A DNA stretch of 32,245 bases from Motiliproteus sp963974645 (GTDB taxonomy: Bacteria; Pseudomonadota; Gammaproteobacteria; Pseudomonadales; Balneatricaceae), in NCBI GenBank assembly GCA_963974645.1, contig CAXBEA010000045.1, positions 1-32,245 on the forward strand. Reading direction: 5' to 3'. Of this stretch, positions 17,570 to 24,487 are shown piece after piece; position 1 is the stretch's first letter, and each line of letters begins with the position of its first letter. The notes below the pieces were generated by a model. That model did no database searches. It was not told the DNA's origin and saw nothing but the letters and a program-made list of their open reading frames with translations. The translations under genes were made by a program, and so were the position numbers.

Positions 17570-18610
17570 ATGTATGTGATTCGACCGATTCAGCGGCAGG
17601 ATCTGGATGCACTGATTGCCATTGCCGAGTTGAGCGGCCCCGGCTTTACCTCGTTGCCGCATCACCCGGGGCTGCTGGAGTTAAAGATCGCCCAGTCGAT
17701 CGACTCCTTCAAGCAACCGGTTAGCCGCACTAAGGGCGAGCATTACCTGTTTGTGCTGGAGGATAGCGAGCAGCAGACGGTGATAGGTACCAGCGCCATC
17801 ACCTCTTCGGTAGGGATGGCTGATCCTTGGTATCACTATCGGATCGGTACCGTGGTCCACGCATCGCGAAAGCTGAGGGTACATAATCAGTTTCGGACCC
17901 TGTATCTATGCAATGACTACACCGGCCACTCGGAAGTCTGCAGTCTGTTTCTGCATCCCGATTATCGGCGGAATAAAAATGGTGCGCTACTTTCCAAGAG
18001 CCGCTTCTTATTTATGGCGCAATATCCAGAGCGGTTTGCTGAACGGGTGATTGCGGAGATGCGTGGCGTCTCCACGGCAGAAGGGGTCAGTCCGTTTTGG
18101 GAGGGGCTGGGGCGACGTTTTTTTAGCATGGATTTCTCTGAAGCGGATTACCTGACCGGGCTTGGTAATAAATCGTTTATCGCTGAGCTGATGCCGAAAT
18201 CGTCGATCTATATCCACCTATTGTCCGAAGCCGCGCAGCAGGTGATCGGCGAGGTGCATAGCAACACCCGACCCGCGCGCAAGATGCTCGAAGATGAAGG
18301 CTTTCGTTTCGATGGCTATGTAGATATCTTCGATGCCGGACCGACCCTGGTGACCCGACTTAAAGATATCCACAGCATCCGCCACAGCGAGACTCAGTCT
18401 GTGCAGCGGGTCGATCGGATTCAGGATAATCAAGAGCTGCTGCAGCCCTGTTTGGTCGCCAACACCCAGCGGCAGCAGTTTCGGTGTTTGCTGGAGACTG
18501 TCCCTTATCGCATGGGGGCGCCTTTGCTGTTATCCTCCGAACAGGCCGATGCCTTGTTGTTGCAAGACGGAGACCTGGCGCGACTGGTGCCACTGGCACA
18601 ACCTGGATAA
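17570..18610 (+). CDS. astA: Arginine N-succinyltransferase (AstA/AruF family)
   Basis: This enzyme family transfers succinyl from succinyl-CoA to arginine, the first step of the AST arginine-degradation pathway. The 346 residues match. Characteristic parts are MYVIRPIQRQDLDAL, the LPHHP segment, YLCNDYTGHSEVCSLFLHPDYRR, GRRFFSMDFSEADYLTG and IYIHLL. GGAG lies ten bases before the ATG. An out-of-frame ATG at 17551 was rejected. It stands alone here: no astB, astC, astD or astE follows, and a DsbA-like gene lies 17 bases downstream. It may partner ast genes elsewhere or have a divergent substrate. Confidence 0.93.
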   Translation: MYVIRPIQRQDLDALIAIAELSGPGFTSLPHHPGLLELKIAQSIDSFKQPVSRTKGEHYLFVLEDSEQQTVIGTSAITSSVGMADPWYHYRIGTVVHASRKLRVHNQFRTLYLCNDYTGHSEVCSLFLHPDYRRNKNGALLSKSRFLFMAQYPERFAERVIAEMRGVSTAEGVSPFWEGLGRRFFSMDFSEADYLTGLGNKSFIAELMPKSSIYIHLLSEAAQQVIGEVHSNTRPARKMLEDEGFRFDGYVDIFDAGPTLVTRLKDIHSIRHSETQSVQRVDRIQDNQELLQPCLVANTQRQQFRCLLETVPYRMGAPLLLSSEQADALLLQDGDLARLVPLAQPG

Positions 18611-18627
18611 ATAAATAAGGAGTACTG

Positions 18628-19272
18628 ATGGTTCCAGCAAGCGAACTGACCCAGCCTTCGGCCCGGCTTTATTATGCGCACGACCCCATGTGCAGCTGGT
18701 GCTGGGCCTTTCATCCCTGCTGGCAAGAGATCGAGAGTGGCCTGCCGGAGTCGATTGAGGTGGTGCGCCTGGTCGGAGGCCTGGCGTCGGATAGTCAGGA
18801 GCCGATGGCGGCAGAGATGCAGCAATTTTTGCAGCAGACCTGGGTTCGGATTCAAACCCAGGTGCCGGGCACCGAATTCAATTTTGATTTTTGGCGTAAC
18901 TGCAGCCCGCGCCGGTCGACCTATCCCGCCTGCCGTGCGGTGATCGCTGCACGCCAGCAGCAGGCTGGTGCCGCGATGACGCTGGCGATCCAGGCGGCCT
19001 ACTACCTCAACGCCCGTAATCCGTCGGATGATACGACACTGGTCGAATTGGCCGCTGAGCTAGGCTTGGATAGCGCGCAGTTCGCGCAAGATCTGGGATC
19101 GACGCTGACTCAGCAACGGCTCCTGGAAGAGATCAGATTCTGCCAGCAGATCGGCGCCCAGGGGTTTCCCAGTCTGGTCTTGGAGCAGGCCGGGCAGCGT
19201 TGGCTGTTAGCGCTCGACTATAAGAATCCGGAGCGGGTGCTGACCCAGATCGAGCAACGGCTACAGCCTTGA
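18628..19272 (+). CDS. DsbA-family thioredoxin-fold protein
   Basis: This 214-residue DSBA-like protein has a CxxC redox motif near the N-terminus (MCSWCWAF, Cys22 and Cys25) and a later GFPS segment providing the cis-proline. There is no signal peptide, so it resembles the cytoplasmic FrnE/2-hydroxychromene-isomerase-like branch rather than periplasmic DsbA. A strong AAGGAG precedes the ATG by five bases, and it follows astA after 17 bases, so cotranscription is likely. The last codons and the stop lie inside the first unit of a 20-bp tandem repeat, so the C-terminal end may vary between strains. The target is unknown. Confidence 0.87.
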   Translation: MVPASELTQPSARLYYAHDPMCSWCWAFHPCWQEIESGLPESIEVVRLVGGLASDSQEPMAAEMQQFLQQTWVRIQTQVPGTEFNFDFWRNCSPRRSTYPACRAVIAARQQQAGAAMTLAIQAAYYLNARNPSDDTTLVELAAELGLDSAQFAQDLGSTLTQQRLLEEIRFCQQIGAQGFPSLVLEQAGQRWLLALDYKNPERVLTQIEQRLQP

Positions 19273-19341
19273 GCCAAAGGATACAGCCTTGAGCCAAAGG
19301 ATACAGCCTTGAGCCAACAGATACAGTCTTCAGATAAAGCC
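19262..19341. repeat. 20-bp tandem repeat overlapping a stop codon
   Basis: Three units, TACAGCCTTGAGCCAAAGGA, start at 19262, 19282 and 19302 (the third differs near its end), and a fourth degraded unit starts at 19322. The stop codon of the DsbA-like gene is the TGA inside unit one (19270-19272). Because 20 is not a multiple of three, copy-number change behind the stop is neutral. Confidence 0.9.
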
Positions 19342-19434
19342 TCCTGATTAGCCACAACACTCAGCCATGATGCTGCCGTCTATTTGTGGGTTGGTCTGAA
19401 ATTGCTCCTGCAGTTAAGACACGCCCCACTTCCC

Positions 19435-19584
19435 TGTGGGTCGGGCTTCAGCCCGACGGGGCTCAGGGTCCCGCTAGGCTGTCGGGTTAAAACCCGACCT
19501 ACAGAGTCGGGGGCCGTGGGTCGGAATTCATTCCGACATCGAGGGTAGCCTCGGGCCTGCGTCGGGTTAAAACCCGACCTACAG
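19435..19584. repeat. REP-like cluster of two inverted pairs
   Basis: Four palindromic units alternate in orientation: 19435-19457 plus (GTCGGGCTTCAGCCCGAC), 19481-19504 minus (GTCGGGTTAAAACCCGAC), 19515-19537 plus (TCGGAATTCATTCCGAC) and 19561-19584 minus (GTCGGGTTAAAACCCGAC). Each has a GTGG or GTAG-like head before the palindrome, the form of REP/BIME elements. They sit between convergent genes, 19273-19615. No RAYT transposase gene is in the window. Confidence 0.85.
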
Positions 19585-19615
19585 GAATACTGTGGGAGGT
19601 GCGGAAAGCCTATTG

Positions 19616-22600
19616 TTACCCCCCAGCCTTTTCTGCCTCTGTATCAGCTACCGAGACTTCCTGCTGCGATGGGTAGGCAAGCAAGAAAGCGCCAAACTCG
19701 GCAATGGGAAGCGGCCGACTGAATAGATAGCCTTGATAAGCATGACAGTCATTCTCGGCCAGAAAGTCGCGCTGCTCCTGTGTTTCTACCCCTTCGGCAA
19801 TGACATTAAGGCTAAGGCTATGCGCCAGGGCCACGATAGTGCGGGCAATGGCTGCGTCATTGGGGTTGCTGACTACATCGCGGACGAAGGACTGGTCGAT
19901 CTTTAGTTGCTCCAGCGGTAAGCGTTTCAGATAGGTGAGCGATGAGTAGCCGGTACCGAAATCATCGAGTGAAAAGCGAACCCCTAGCGCGCGCAGGCGA
20001 TTCATTTTAGTGATGCAGTCTTCAATGTTATCGAGCAGGTGGCTTTCGGTGATCTCCAATTTGAGTCTGCAGGGGTTGACCCCGGTTTGTTCCAGCGTCG
20101 CTACCACCTGTTCGACAAAGTCATCTTGATGGAGTTGGCCTGCACTGACGTTCACGGCCAGAACCAGCTTGGCCGTGGTTGGATCGGTGCTCCATAGGTT
20201 TAGTTGATGACAGGCGGTTTCTAGCACCCAGCTGCCGAGCGGTAGAATCAAACCGGTTTCTTCGGCGAGAGGGATAAAGGTTACAGGAGGCACCAGCCCG
20301 CGCTCAGCGTGCTGCCAGCGAACCAAGGCTTCAGCACCGGTAGTCTGGCCCTGGCTATCGAGCTGAGGTTGGTAATAAAGAACAAACTGCTGCAGCCTCA
20401 AGGCGCTACGTAGCTCCGCTTCCAGTGCTACCCGGGCGGTGATCTCGGCCTGCATCGCCGGGTCGAAAAAGCACAGCCCATTGCGTCCTGCTGCCTTGGC
20501 GTTGTACATCGCCATATCGGCGCGCTTCATCAGTTCTTCAAGGTTGTCATCGGCTGAAAACAGAGTGATGCCGATACTGGCACTGCCCAGATATTCCTGG
20601 CCGTCCAGATCGTGAGGACGGCTGATCGCATCGAGAATTTTAGTCGCGACGGTCTTGGTTTGCCTCGCCGCTTCGAGGCGCTCAGCGCTCAGCCCTTTGA
20701 GCATCACCACAAATTCATCGCCGCCGAGCCTAGCGACGGTATCCTCTTCACGGACACAGTGACTGATGCGCTCAGCAGTCTGGACCAACAGCATGTCCCC
20801 CTTGTCATGACCAAGGGTGTCATTGAGAGTCTTAAAGTAGTCGAGGTCGATTAACAGCAGCGCGCCCTCATAGCCGCTGCGAGTGCTTGAGGCCAGAGCC
20901 AGCTGGAGCCGGTCGGTGAGCAAGCGGCGGTTAGGCAGTCCGGTCAGAGGATCGTAGAAAGCCAGGTTGAGTATCTGTTCCTCTGCCGCTTTTCTCTCGG
21001 TGATATCGGTCTGGGTGGCGATGTAATGGGTGACCTCAGCATCGACACCTTTGACCGCGGTGATGCTGAGCCATTTAGGATAGATCTCACCGCTTTTGCG
21101 TTTATCCCAGATCTCGCCCTGCCAGCTGCCGCTGGCGTTGATAGAGCCCCACATCTGGTCATAAAACGCAGCATCATGCTGACCCGAGGCAAACATGCTT
21201 GGCGATTGGCCATCAATCTCTTCTGCCGAGTAACCGGACATCTCGATAAAGGACTGGTTGGCCCTCAGAATGCGATTATGGGCATCGGTGATCAGCATCC
21301 CCTGCTGAGATTCGAAGGCAGCGGCGGCGATGCGCAGCGAGGACTCCGTCTGTTTGCGGTTGGTGATATCGGTGGAGATACCGCAGAGCGCATAAATAGT
21401 GCCGTCCTTATCGCGCAGCGGTAGTTTGACCGACATGAAGGTGTTAGTGCTTAGGTCCGCGGCGTTGGTGTTGATCTCTTCTAGGGCGACACGCTCGCCA
21501 AGCTCGATCACCCTGCGGTCATTGATACGCTGATTGGTTGCCGTTTCAGAGGTAAAAAAATCGCTATCCTCGCAATCTATAATGCCGTCCAAGGTTTTAC
21601 CGAACAGCTCGCAGGTGTGCTTATTCGCGTATTGGTAGCGGTAGCGGCTGTCTTTGATATAGATACAGGCTTCGACGCTGTCGAGGATGGTATGGAGTTT
21701 GTACTCACTCTCCTGGAGTGCTTGTTCGGCCTGCTTGCGGGCAGTGATATTGTGGGCGATTCCCAATACGCCAATCACCTGGCCCTGGTCATCGCGTACC
21801 GACGTCTTGGTGGTTTCTACCAGTATCTGCTGGCCGGTGTCGGCAAATGTCAGCGACTCTTCGTTGCTGAGCGGGGTGTCGGCAGCGATCGCTAGTTGGT
21901 CATGAGCACGGAAGGAGTCGGCCTGCGCGTTATCTACAAAATCATAGTCGGTCTTGCCGACGATATTCGCCTCCGAGGTGCCAAACAGGCGTTCAAACTG
22001 CGGGTTACAAAACCGGAATACCCCCTCCTTATCTTTCATCCACACCAGGTCGGGGGTAGCTTCCAGTAGCATTCTCTGGCGGGTACGTTCGGCCTCCAGT
22101 TCGGCGGTACGAAGCCTGACTTTACACCGTAGGGTGGCTCCCCAAAGTAGTAGCAGGATGCCGATAATGACTAGTGCAGGTAGGGCGTAGACCAGATAGC
22201 GCAGGTAGCTGGATAGGTTACTTGAATCGATGGGAGTGCCCATCCATGTCTCGTTCAGTGCCTTGAGTTCGGCAGAGGGTATGGACGAGAAGCCCTGGTT
22301 GAGCAGCGCCAGCGTTGCAGCATCGCCTTTATGCACCGCACGATGCAACTTGCCAACGTTAAGTTGGAAGGCTTTTCTGAACTGAGTTTCCGCATGAGAC
22401 TTATAGAGCAGGTAGTTGGCCGGTGGTTCATCAAGACAAAAGATACGGATCTCGCCCTTGAGAGCAGCATTTACGATGAGCTCGTAATCGGCATAGGGTT
22501 TGAAGTCGGTGACTCCCGCCTGCTCTAGCGTGTTGATACAGGCATCGCCTGCCTTAACGCCGACTAAAAATCCCTGCAGGTCCTCAGCCTTGGTGATACC

Positions 22601-23020
22601 GCCGATATTGGTATGGGTGTAGATGGTTACGGGGATTTGAGCATAAGCCGGGCTGAAGTCGAGGAATTTGTCCCGTTCGGGGGTCTGAAAGACGGTGTCG
22701 ATCACCGTTGCTTGGTGGCTAAACATCTGTTGCTGTGCGGTCTTCCAGTCGCTGGCCAGCAGTTCAACGGTGATGCCGGTCTTGCTGCTCCAGAGTGCCC
22801 AAAGATCGACCAGGTAACCGTTTAACCCCCCAGAGGTATCCCGAAAGATATAGGGCGGATAATTATCGTCGATGGCTACGATTAGCGGCGAGGCTGTGAC
22901 GGGCTTCGCTGCCTCGGAGACGGCTAGCAGCGATGAGTTCAAACAGAGCAATAGGAGTGCGCCGATGCCATACAGGCGGGGTATGAACGGGTCGAATACT
23001 TTCAGTGCTAATAATTTCAT
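19616..23020 (-). CDS. Membrane sensor with solute-binding, PAS, GGDEF and EAL domains
   Basis: The protein has about 1134 residues. In order it has a signal/anchor segment (about 17-35), a periplasmic family 3 solute-binding domain (about 45-260, with IVAIDDNYPPYIF), a membrane helix (about 275-295), three PAS domains (about 315-430, 440-560 and 570-675), GGDEF (685-850) and EAL (875-1115). The GGDEF motif is exact at 766-770, with an RxxD inhibitory site five residues before it. The EALVRW, NVSAGQL, ITES, DDFGTGYSS and KIDQSFV motifs of active phosphodiesterases are kept. It should make and/or degrade c-di-GMP in response to a bound amino-acid-like ligand. I chose ATG 23020 because AAGGA lies five bases upstream. 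A longer frame starts at 23059. Confidence 0.9.
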   Translation of the reverse strand: MKLLALKVFDPFIPRLYGIGALLLLCLNSSLLAVSEAAKPVTASPLIVAIDDNYPPYIFRDTSGGLNGYLVDLWALWSSKTGITVELLASDWKTAQQQMFSHQATVIDTVFQTPERDKFLDFSPAYAQIPVTIYTHTNIGGITKAEDLQGFLVGVKAGDACINTLEQAGVTDFKPYADYELIVNAALKGEIRIFCLDEPPANYLLYKSHAETQFRKAFQLNVGKLHRAVHKGDAATLALLNQGFSSIPSAELKALNETWMGTPIDSSNLSSYLRYLVYALPALVIIGILLLLWGATLRCKVRLRTAELEAERTRQRMLLEATPDLVWMKDKEGVFRFCNPQFERLFGTSEANIVGKTDYDFVDNAQADSFRAHDQLAIAADTPLSNEESLTFADTGQQILVETTKTSVRDDQGQVIGVLGIAHNITARKQAEQALQESEYKLHTILDSVEACIYIKDSRYRYQYANKHTCELFGKTLDGIIDCEDSDFFTSETATNQRINDRRVIELGERVALEEINTNAADLSTNTFMSVKLPLRDKDGTIYALCGISTDITNRKQTESSLRIAAAAFESQQGMLITDAHNRILRANQSFIEMSGYSAEEIDGQSPSMFASGQHDAAFYDQMWGSINASGSWQGEIWDKRKSGEIYPKWLSITAVKGVDAEVTHYIATQTDITERKAAEEQILNLAFYDPLTGLPNRRLLTDRLQLALASSTRSGYEGALLLIDLDYFKTLNDTLGHDKGDMLLVQTAERISHCVREEDTVARLGGDEFVVMLKGLSAERLEAARQTKTVATKILDAISRPHDLDGQEYLGSASIGITLFSADDNLEELMKRADMAMYNAKAAGRNGLCFFDPAMQAEITARVALEAELRSALRLQQFVLYYQPQLDSQGQTTGAEALVRWQHAERGLVPPVTFIPLAEETGLILPLGSWVLETACHQLNLWSTDPTTAKLVLAVNVSAGQLHQDDFVEQVVATLEQTGVNPCRLKLEITESHLLDNIEDCITKMNRLRALGVRFSLDDFGTGYSSLTYLKRLPLEQLKIDQSFVRDVVSNPNDAAIARTIVALAHSLSLNVIAEGVETQEQRDFLAENDCHAYQGYLFSRPLPIAEFGAFLLAYPSQQEVSVADTEAEKAGG

Positions 23021-23174
23021 TCGCATCCTTGATGGGTTGGCAGGATGAAGGCGCCGCATAGTCGACCTTCAGCCGCTAGTTGAGCACAGCATGGTACCTG
23101 CGAATAGTATCTATAAGTCGTTTATATTATCGCGGTTCTGTTAACCAGAAGCGGTAACGAGAGTTTTCTCGCCT

Positions 23175-23201
23175 GCGACCTATCGCCATGGGTTAGGTCG
23201 C
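23175..23201. other. 8-bp hairpin in the gap between divergent genes
   Basis: GCGACCTA (23175-23182) pairs with TAGGTCGC (23194-23201) around an 11-base loop. It lies in the roughly 340-base gap between the GGDEF/EAL gene and the Met-rich locus. It could be a short terminator-like or operator structure. The rest of the gap, apart from the operator at 23258-23296, shows nothing I can assign. Confidence 0.4.
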
Positions 23202-23257
23202 TTGTTCTACCGCGTTTGTTCTCTGTTGGGCAGGTTAGACCCTTTATATCATAGGGT

Positions 23258-23296
23258 TGTTATTAAAGCGTGATTATTGCGTGATGGGACCGTGAT
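23258..23296 (+). promoter_or_regulatory. Predicted operator: four hexamers with 11-bp period
   Basis: TGTTAT (23258), CGTGAT (23269), CGTGAT (23280) and CGTGAT (23291) are spaced exactly 11 bases start to start, one helical turn. This is the classic layout of OmpR/PhoB-family tandem binding sites. A near copy occurs upstream of msrAB at 25990. A -10 ten bases after the last unit (TTAACT, 23307) is plausible but poor, as expected for an activator-dependent promoter. The likely binder is the OmpR-family regulator encoded at 23756. Confidence 0.7.
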
Positions 23297-23365
23297 CCTA
23301 ACCCGATTAACTGAGTGCTGCTGGGCCAAACGACGGCGACTGCACCTGTTTTAAGGAGATCTACC

Positions 23366-23506
23366 CTGCGTAAAATAGTCTCTATGCTTGCCCTTAGCGC
23401 GGCCCTAATGCTTGCCCTTAGCGCGGCCCTAATGCTGGCGTTTAGCCATGTCCAGGACGGAGTGATGAAAAAACAGACGATGATGCCGCCCGAGGCACTA
23501 CTATGA
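23366..23506 (+). CDS. Signal-peptide part of a methionine-rich exported protein (CTG start, probably broken)
   Basis: A perfect AAGGAG (23353-23358) lies seven bases before CTG 23366. From there the frame reads (M)RKIVSMLALSAALM..., with a charged start and a hydrophobic core made of two identical 8-residue units (MLALSAAL), then AFSHVQDGV and the Met-bearing MKKQTMMPPEALL before TGA 23504. It looks like a signal peptide plus the start of a Met-rich mature protein. No ATG or TTG fits the ribosome site. A GTG at 23315 is in frame but lies at or upstream of the predicted transcription start. The stop overlaps the ATG of the next Met-rich frame (ATGA), so this is either a coupled gene pair or one gene split by a frameshift. 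Confidence 0.45.
   Translation: MRKIVSMLALSAALMLALSAALMLAFSHVQDGVMKKQTMMPPEALL
23384..23431 (+). repeat. 24-bp tandem duplication in the signal-peptide coding sequence
   Basis: Two exact 24-base copies (23384-23407 and 23408-23431), each encoding MLALSAAL, are followed by a partial third (ATGCTGGCG). The duplication lengthens the hydrophobic core by eight residues and keeps the frame. Confidence 0.92.
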
Positions 23507-23799
23507 AGGGCGGCAGGATGATGAAAAGCGGCGCTGAGATGATGCCGCATCCTGTCCAGAAGGAGCAGATGAAGAAGGAGCAGATGAAGCAGATGATGAT
23601 GCACCAGCCAGCGATGCAAAAAGGAACCATGCCGCCTGATACGATGAAGTCTGACCCCATGATGGGGCTAAGCAATAACGAGCTTAGTAAGCTGGGGCCT
23701 CAATTAATAAATCACCAATTAAGAAGTCATCAATTAAGGGGAGTCAGCAATCAACGTGTCAACACAGGTTTCGACAGCTCGGCAAGTCTTGGTGATTGA
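23503..23799 (+). CDS. Methionine-rich protein (candidate oxidant scavenger)
   Basis: The first 54 residues contain 15 Met together with many Lys, Gln and Pro, in runs such as QMKKEQMKQMMMHQPAM and GTMPPDTMKSDPMM. The remainder (55-98) loses this bias and carries a repeated HQLRSHQLRG, and its last 44 bases overlap the next gene, so the true functional end may be near residue 60. By itself it has no export signal, but the frame directly upstream supplies one. Met-rich exported proteins such as MrpX of Azospira act as reversible hypochlorite sinks with a methionine sulfoxide reductase. The same role is inferred here from composition and from msrAB downstream. No homologue was checked. Confidence 0.5.
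   Translation: MKGGRMMKSGAEMMPHPVQKEQMKKEQMKQMMMHQPAMQKGTMPPDTMKSDPMMGLSNNELSKLGPQLINHQLRSHQLRGVSNQRVNTGFDSSASLGD
23701..23745 (+). repeat. Three 15-bp units beginning CAATTAA
   Basis: CAATTAA recurs at 23701, 23716 and 23731, exactly 15 bases apart, followed by diverged tails. The block is AT-rich against a GC-rich background and lies just before the GGGGAG ribosome site of the response-regulator gene. It may be slippage expansion or a binding array. Confidence 0.75.
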
Positions 23800-24487
23800 G
23801 GATGATCCAGATATCGCCGCGCTGGTCGCCATGCAGCTGTCCGACAACGGTTACCAGGTGCAGGTTGAACATCGGGGTGATACCGGACTCCAGGCTTTTA
23901 ATCAGGGGCGTTTCGATCTGGTGGTGTTGGATCTGATGCTGCCCGGTCTCGATGGTCTAAGCCTTTGCCGCGAACTGCGCAGCGGCAGTCGTTACATCCC
24001 TATCCTGATGCTGACTGCCAAATCGACCGAGCTGGATCGGGTGCTGGGCTTGGAGATGGGGGCAGATGACTACCTCACCAAACCCTTTAGCCTGCCCGAG
24101 CTGGTCGCACGGGTGAAAGCCTTGTTACGACGGGTGGATGCGCTCTCAGCGCCTCCAGCAATCCCCCCAGGCGAGTCCGCGCCGGCCCCGATTATCGACA
24201 TCCAGGGGCTGCGGCTGGATGCGCAGAAGCGCCAGGTTTCTATCCAGGGCCAGGCTGCTGAGCTAACCGCACGCGAGTTTGATCTGCTGCAGTATTTGGC
24301 GTGTCATCCGGGCCGGGTTTTCAGTCGTGTTCAACTGCTTGAACAGGTCTGGGGTTATAGTTACGAAGGCTACGAGCACACGGTGAATACCCATATCAAC
24401 CGGCTTCGCGCCAAGATCGAAGCAGACCCGGCCAACCCCGTTTATGTCCAGACAGTCTGGGGTGTGGGCTATAGGTTTTTGCAATGA
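23756..24487 (+). CDS. OmpR-family two-component response regulator
   Basis: The 243 residues have a receiver domain (about 10-122: acidic EDD at 15-17, phosphorylated Asp59 in VVLDLMLPG, Thr in LMLTAKS, Lys109 in LTKPF) and a winged-helix DNA-binding domain (about 147-242: TAREFDLLQYLA, RVQLLEQVWGY, VNTHINRLRAKIE, VWGVGYRF). Members bind tandem direct repeats, matching the 11-bp-period hexamer arrays found upstream of this operon and of msrAB. The start is GTG, with GGGGAG about 13 bases upstream. Its stop overlaps the histidine kinase start by four bases (ATGA). The regulated genes are inferred to be the Met-rich locus, itself and msrAB. Confidence 0.95.
   Translation: MSTQVSTARQVLVIEDDPDIAALVAMQLSDNGYQVQVEHRGDTGLQAFNQGRFDLVVLDLMLPGLDGLSLCRELRSGSRYIPILMLTAKSTELDRVLGLEMGADDYLTKPFSLPELVARVKALLRRVDALSAPPAIPPGESAPAPIIDIQGLRLDAQKRQVSIQGQAAELTAREFDLLQYLACHPGRVFSRVQLLEQVWGYSYEGYEHTVNTHINRLRAKIEADPANPVYVQTVWGVGYRFLQ

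Noticed and set aside
19273..19615. CRISPR-like array
   Set aside because: The repeats are palindromic REP-like units in alternating orientation with uneven spacing, without uniform repeats and spacers or cas genes.
23263..23675. Minus-strand frames rich in His, Leu and Ile opposite the Met-rich locus
   Set aside because: ATG-rich sense sequence automatically gives CAT (His) and similar codons on the other strand. The sense side has the ribosome site and signal peptide.
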